Assembly (NCBI RefSeq): GCF_030463565.1
Contig: NC_134651.1
Coordinates: 11,482,734 to 11,546,733 of the forward strand
Reading direction: 5' to 3'
Source of the DNA: Pelecanus crispus
Lineage: Eukaryota > Chordata > Aves > Pelecaniformes > Pelecanidae
Length of the DNA stretch: 64,000 bases
Part shown: positions 60,919 to 64,000 of the stretch, in pieces
How positions within the stretch are numbered: the stretch's first letter is position 1
How the letters are laid out: every line of letters starts with the position of its first letter
Notes under the pieces: model-generated
What the model saw: the letters and a program-made list of their open reading frames with translations, nothing else
The model's database searches: none
Told to the model about the DNA's origin: nothing
Position numbers and translations under genes: made by a program

Positions 60919-60957
60919 GATGGAACTTTAGTCTTTTCTTCCCATGTTGCTTAAGAC
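60919..60957 (-). other. AP2M1: AP2M1 5' untranslated segment of the start exon
   Basis: A CTTCAG acceptor (boundary at 60957/60958) precedes the start codon by 39 bases. The segment therefore belongs to the exon carrying the ATG, and transcription begins further upstream. Confidence 0.7.
60928..60945 (-). CDS. Upstream open reading frame of five codons (MGRKD) before AP2M1
   Basis: ATGGGAAGAAAAGACTAA lies in the 5' untranslated segment and ends 9 bases before the AP2M1 start. Its ATG has G at +4 and an A at -3 (AACATGG), so it could be recognised. Such a short frame would mainly tune initiation downstream. It was found by reading only; there is no evidence of translation. Confidence 0.4.
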   Translation of the reverse strand: MGRKD

Positions 60958-63900
60958 CTGAAGCAAGAGAGGGCATATATCAGTTGGTTGCATGGCAACA
61001 AGCAGTACAGTAGGCACAGACTTTGACACCTGCTGGCTACTAGCCAGGGCACAGACACCTTTTGTCACACACATCCTCAACCAGAAGACAATTCTTACAA
61101 TACCTGTGGTGGTGAGGACCTGATAGCACACATCTTGATGCCACAGGAGTAATGAACTCCAGCAGATTGCAGGGACGGACAAGGCATGCTCTGAGATATT
61201 CCTGAAAGCCTGATGGTGCGGGCTACCTCACCTAATTTACCTTGTTACATCTGGCCAGGCTAGCACATGGCTGAGGCCCAGTAGGGCAGGTAGCGACTCA
61301 GGAGCAGCTTGGATGCTGGAAGCAACTGCCTGCCCCTTGCTTACCTCCTGGAGAGGAGAGTACAGAGCTCCTTACTTATAAAGGACTATTAGAAACAGCA
61401 TTTTATTCTGGAGAGGAGGGAAGTAGCCTTATTGCTGCAGTTACAGATCATACTTTTTGATCTGCTGGGATTTTATATGGAAAAGCGTGTGTTCCCAATG
61501 CACAGTACGGACTGTATGTATGACGACAGACCTATGCCCCTAACTACACACCAGTCTCTCCAGATCAGCATTCCCTCATGTCTGCTGCAGAACTGCCCCT
61601 CTGGGGTACATGATAACAAGGATTCAATGAGGAAGCCCACTGGGAGCCAACAGCCTTGCTCCAGACCTAAGGAACCACTGCAGGAATCTTGACAGAGGCC
61701 CAGCTGAGTGACTTCCTGAGCTTGTCTGAACCAACTCAGGAGCTTAGGTCTAGGTGAGTACATACAGCTACCATGCATCCTATAACACATGAGGCTCTGA
61801 ATGTGAACTGCAATTTGTAGCCAGGACTGAAGATTAAAATTAGCACTGAAATAGATGCAGGCTTACTTCTCATTCCATTCATCAGCACGAATGGGTCAAG
61901 CCTCAAGTATTAGTAGCATCTGGCCTATCCCCTGAATGTGAGGAAAAAACACAGGCCTGGAACTACAAGCAAATCAAAGACCCTTTATTTCTACTATAAA
62001 GTGTCTATCTCCCCAATGACCAAGATGCAAATCAGATTCAATTCTTAGTTAGGCTTTTTGCACACAGTTCACGCAAGTGTTTGAGATGCGACCAAGCCTA
62101 TCACTATACAGCAGGGGGTTCTTAGCAGCAAGTACACCTTGGTTTATGACCACTTTTACAAAAGCCGAGGAAGACTGCTGAGCTTAAAGAGACAATGGTT
62201 ACACAGTAGCAACTATTGATTTAGTCGGTGCAGTAATTCAACTTTTCTAACCACTATGTTTGCGGATAAGGATTATTTAAGCAGCATCTTGACAAAACAC
62301 AACACAGATCTGCTTAGGATCATAGCTGCTTAGTAGTACAGGCTGCATTAATAACTAGATACAGAGAGCCAGCAGTTGTCATTAGCCAGGTAAGCTTGAG
62401 ACAACAGCTCATTCAGAGTATCTGTTATCCACATACCAGCAACAGTGCAGCTGTGAGACCAAAAGCAGCTCACTGGTTTAATACAGCAAAGGGTGATGGG
62501 CAACTGCTACAATACACACGGACTCTATATATAGTTATGTTTTAACTGCTTTCACAGCTTGGAATGAATGTCTTCAGCAAGAGTCCTCGCACCTAATTTC
62601 TAGCATCTTGCATTCAAGATGTATGGATACTGCATAAAAGGTGATCAGAGGAATGGGGTCATTGTAGTTACTTAAGCTAAGCTACTTGATCTTTGGCATC
62701 TGGAGTGCTTGTTCAAAAAAATAACTTTTATGTAGCAACGTTACAGCCTTTGCTGATCCCTAGCAGAAGGACTGAGTAACACTTCAGAGTCCAAACTGGG
62801 AGCAGCCTGGCCACAAGGTGCCATTGGAATGGGAGATCTCAACCATAAGCCAGTTTAATTGGGGGCTAGTGCCTCAGAAGTTACCCTCTTAAACTGCTAA
62901 TCTTATCTTTCTTTAAAGGAAGATTGTTTTGAAGAGAACTACAAAGTGGGTAGATGTTACCAAGGCAGAAGACAGTTTGATTTTATTTTGTTTTTTCTTT
63001 TTTTTTTTAAACATACAGCTACTTTACCAGATCCCATTCCTGTAGTCATGTACATTCCTATTCACTTCGGTTTAAGTCATAATACCCACTCTAGCAACTG
63101 CTTGGTTGGCTTCACCCAGAGAACAGCACTACAAATACAATAGGGTATTTCTTCATGACTAGGTCTTGGGATGATCACATAGGTATTTCTCAGCTTTGGC
63201 ACTGCAGAGCATTAGATAACCAACCATTTCCACACTGCAGTTAGGGTGGGTTAGCCTACACCCACTTGTCTGGGGTGGGTGGAAAGGATAGGGAGAAGCT
63301 AGCCTAGAGACAGCTGCTGACAGTGAACTGATATGTCAGGAACACAGCAAAAATTAAGTTAAGATGACCTAGTCTCAGATCATCAAAGGTCAGGAAAAAA
63401 AAAAAGAATACAAAAGCAATATACACAAGAGGAACAAAAGGACCTCCAGGGTAGAAGAAGCCTGGAGTGTTAGGAGTAACATATCCTCTAGAATTTATGT
63501 TCAAGAAACTAAAGCAGCTGCCTATTTGAAGGAGCTACCTGCAGACATGAGTTCTGTGCTAAAACAAGATTTATAGTGCAGCCACTACTTTTAATTTCAG
63601 AAAGACAAAAAAAAACCACTTAAAAATATTGGTGTAAAGGCTTATGAAATTTAAGCCACACCTAATGAGTCCTCTGAGACTAACATTACACATACTTCTT
63701 TGCTATGGGTCTTCAGCTACCGGATGCCTGCTTCTGCTCATTAAAAGGAAAAAGAATCAAAATGTCAGTTGTTAAGTCAAAACAGTGAGAAACAGACAGA
63801 CAAGCAGTTTCCCCAAAGCTCAGTAGTGAGTTTCCTGGCTTTTACTCCCACATTCTGCTGGTTGAGTGTCTCTTGCTATTAACAGGCTGCCTCCTGCCAC

Positions 63901-64000
63901 TTGTCAGTGGCTTCACGTGGCACTGTCATCAACATTTTTTTGATGTCTGAGACTCCATCTAGCACAGAAAAGGTTTTCAAATATGTTTTTCCTCCATTTC
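60958..64000 (-). other. AP2M1: Probable AP2M1 5' intron
   Basis: AT-rich sequence with no coding signal and no CpG island, extending to the right edge. It is read as the intron between a non-coding first exon outside the window and the start exon. It contains short A and T runs (62991-63008, 63391-63405) and no recognisable transposon. Confidence 0.55.

Overview
The window reads as nuclear DNA from a bird or another sauropsid. It has GC-rich, compact, intron-split vertebrate genes with CpG-island promoters. A CR1 LINE 3' end lies at 42597-42690. The gene order matches the human 3q27 block AP2M1-ABCF3-VWA5B2-ALG3-EEF1AKMT4, here read in reverse. The first ~42 kb are very GC-rich with short introns. 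The AP2M1 part (44-64 kb) is clearly more AT-rich with long introns.

Layout: the 5' two exons of EEF1AKMT4 (minus, 1155-2587) share a 159-bp bidirectional promoter with ALG3 (plus, 2747-5669). ALG3 converges on VWA5B2 (minus, 6299-14795, 20 coding exons). About 7 kb without a recognisable gene follows. Next is an intronless reading frame for a PD-(D/E)XK nuclease of the YqaJ/lambda-exonuclease type (plus, 22665-23798), with its own CpG-island promoter. It converges on a PHD-finger gene of the PHF13/PHF23 family (minus, coding 26477-28046, 5' exon unresolved within 28-30.2 kb). ABCF3 (minus, 31604-42049, 21 coding exons) and AP2M1 (minus, 44273-60918, 11 coding exons including a 6-nt microexon) complete the window. 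The AP2M1 promoter is not visible and probably lies beyond 64000.

The genes do not form a pathway: eEF1A lysine methylation, ER N-glycan assembly, an uncharacterised VIT/VWA protein, a nuclease, a chromatin reader, a ribosome-associated-type ABC ATPase and the clathrin AP-2 mu subunit. As far as I know the conserved human block has nothing between VWA5B2 and ABCF3, so the nuclease and the PHD gene are the unusual content. The PHD gene fits as a third 2R ohnolog of PHF13 (near DVL1) and PHF23 (near DVL2), sitting in the DVL3/AP2M1 paralogon. The nuclease keeps every catalytic position I can identify and looks like a domesticated gene with no clear mammalian counterpart. Exon boundaries for ALG3, VWA5B2, ABCF3 and AP2M1 were worked out by hand from splice signals and reading phase. 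They close in frame throughout, except for a one-base offset at the ALG3 start.
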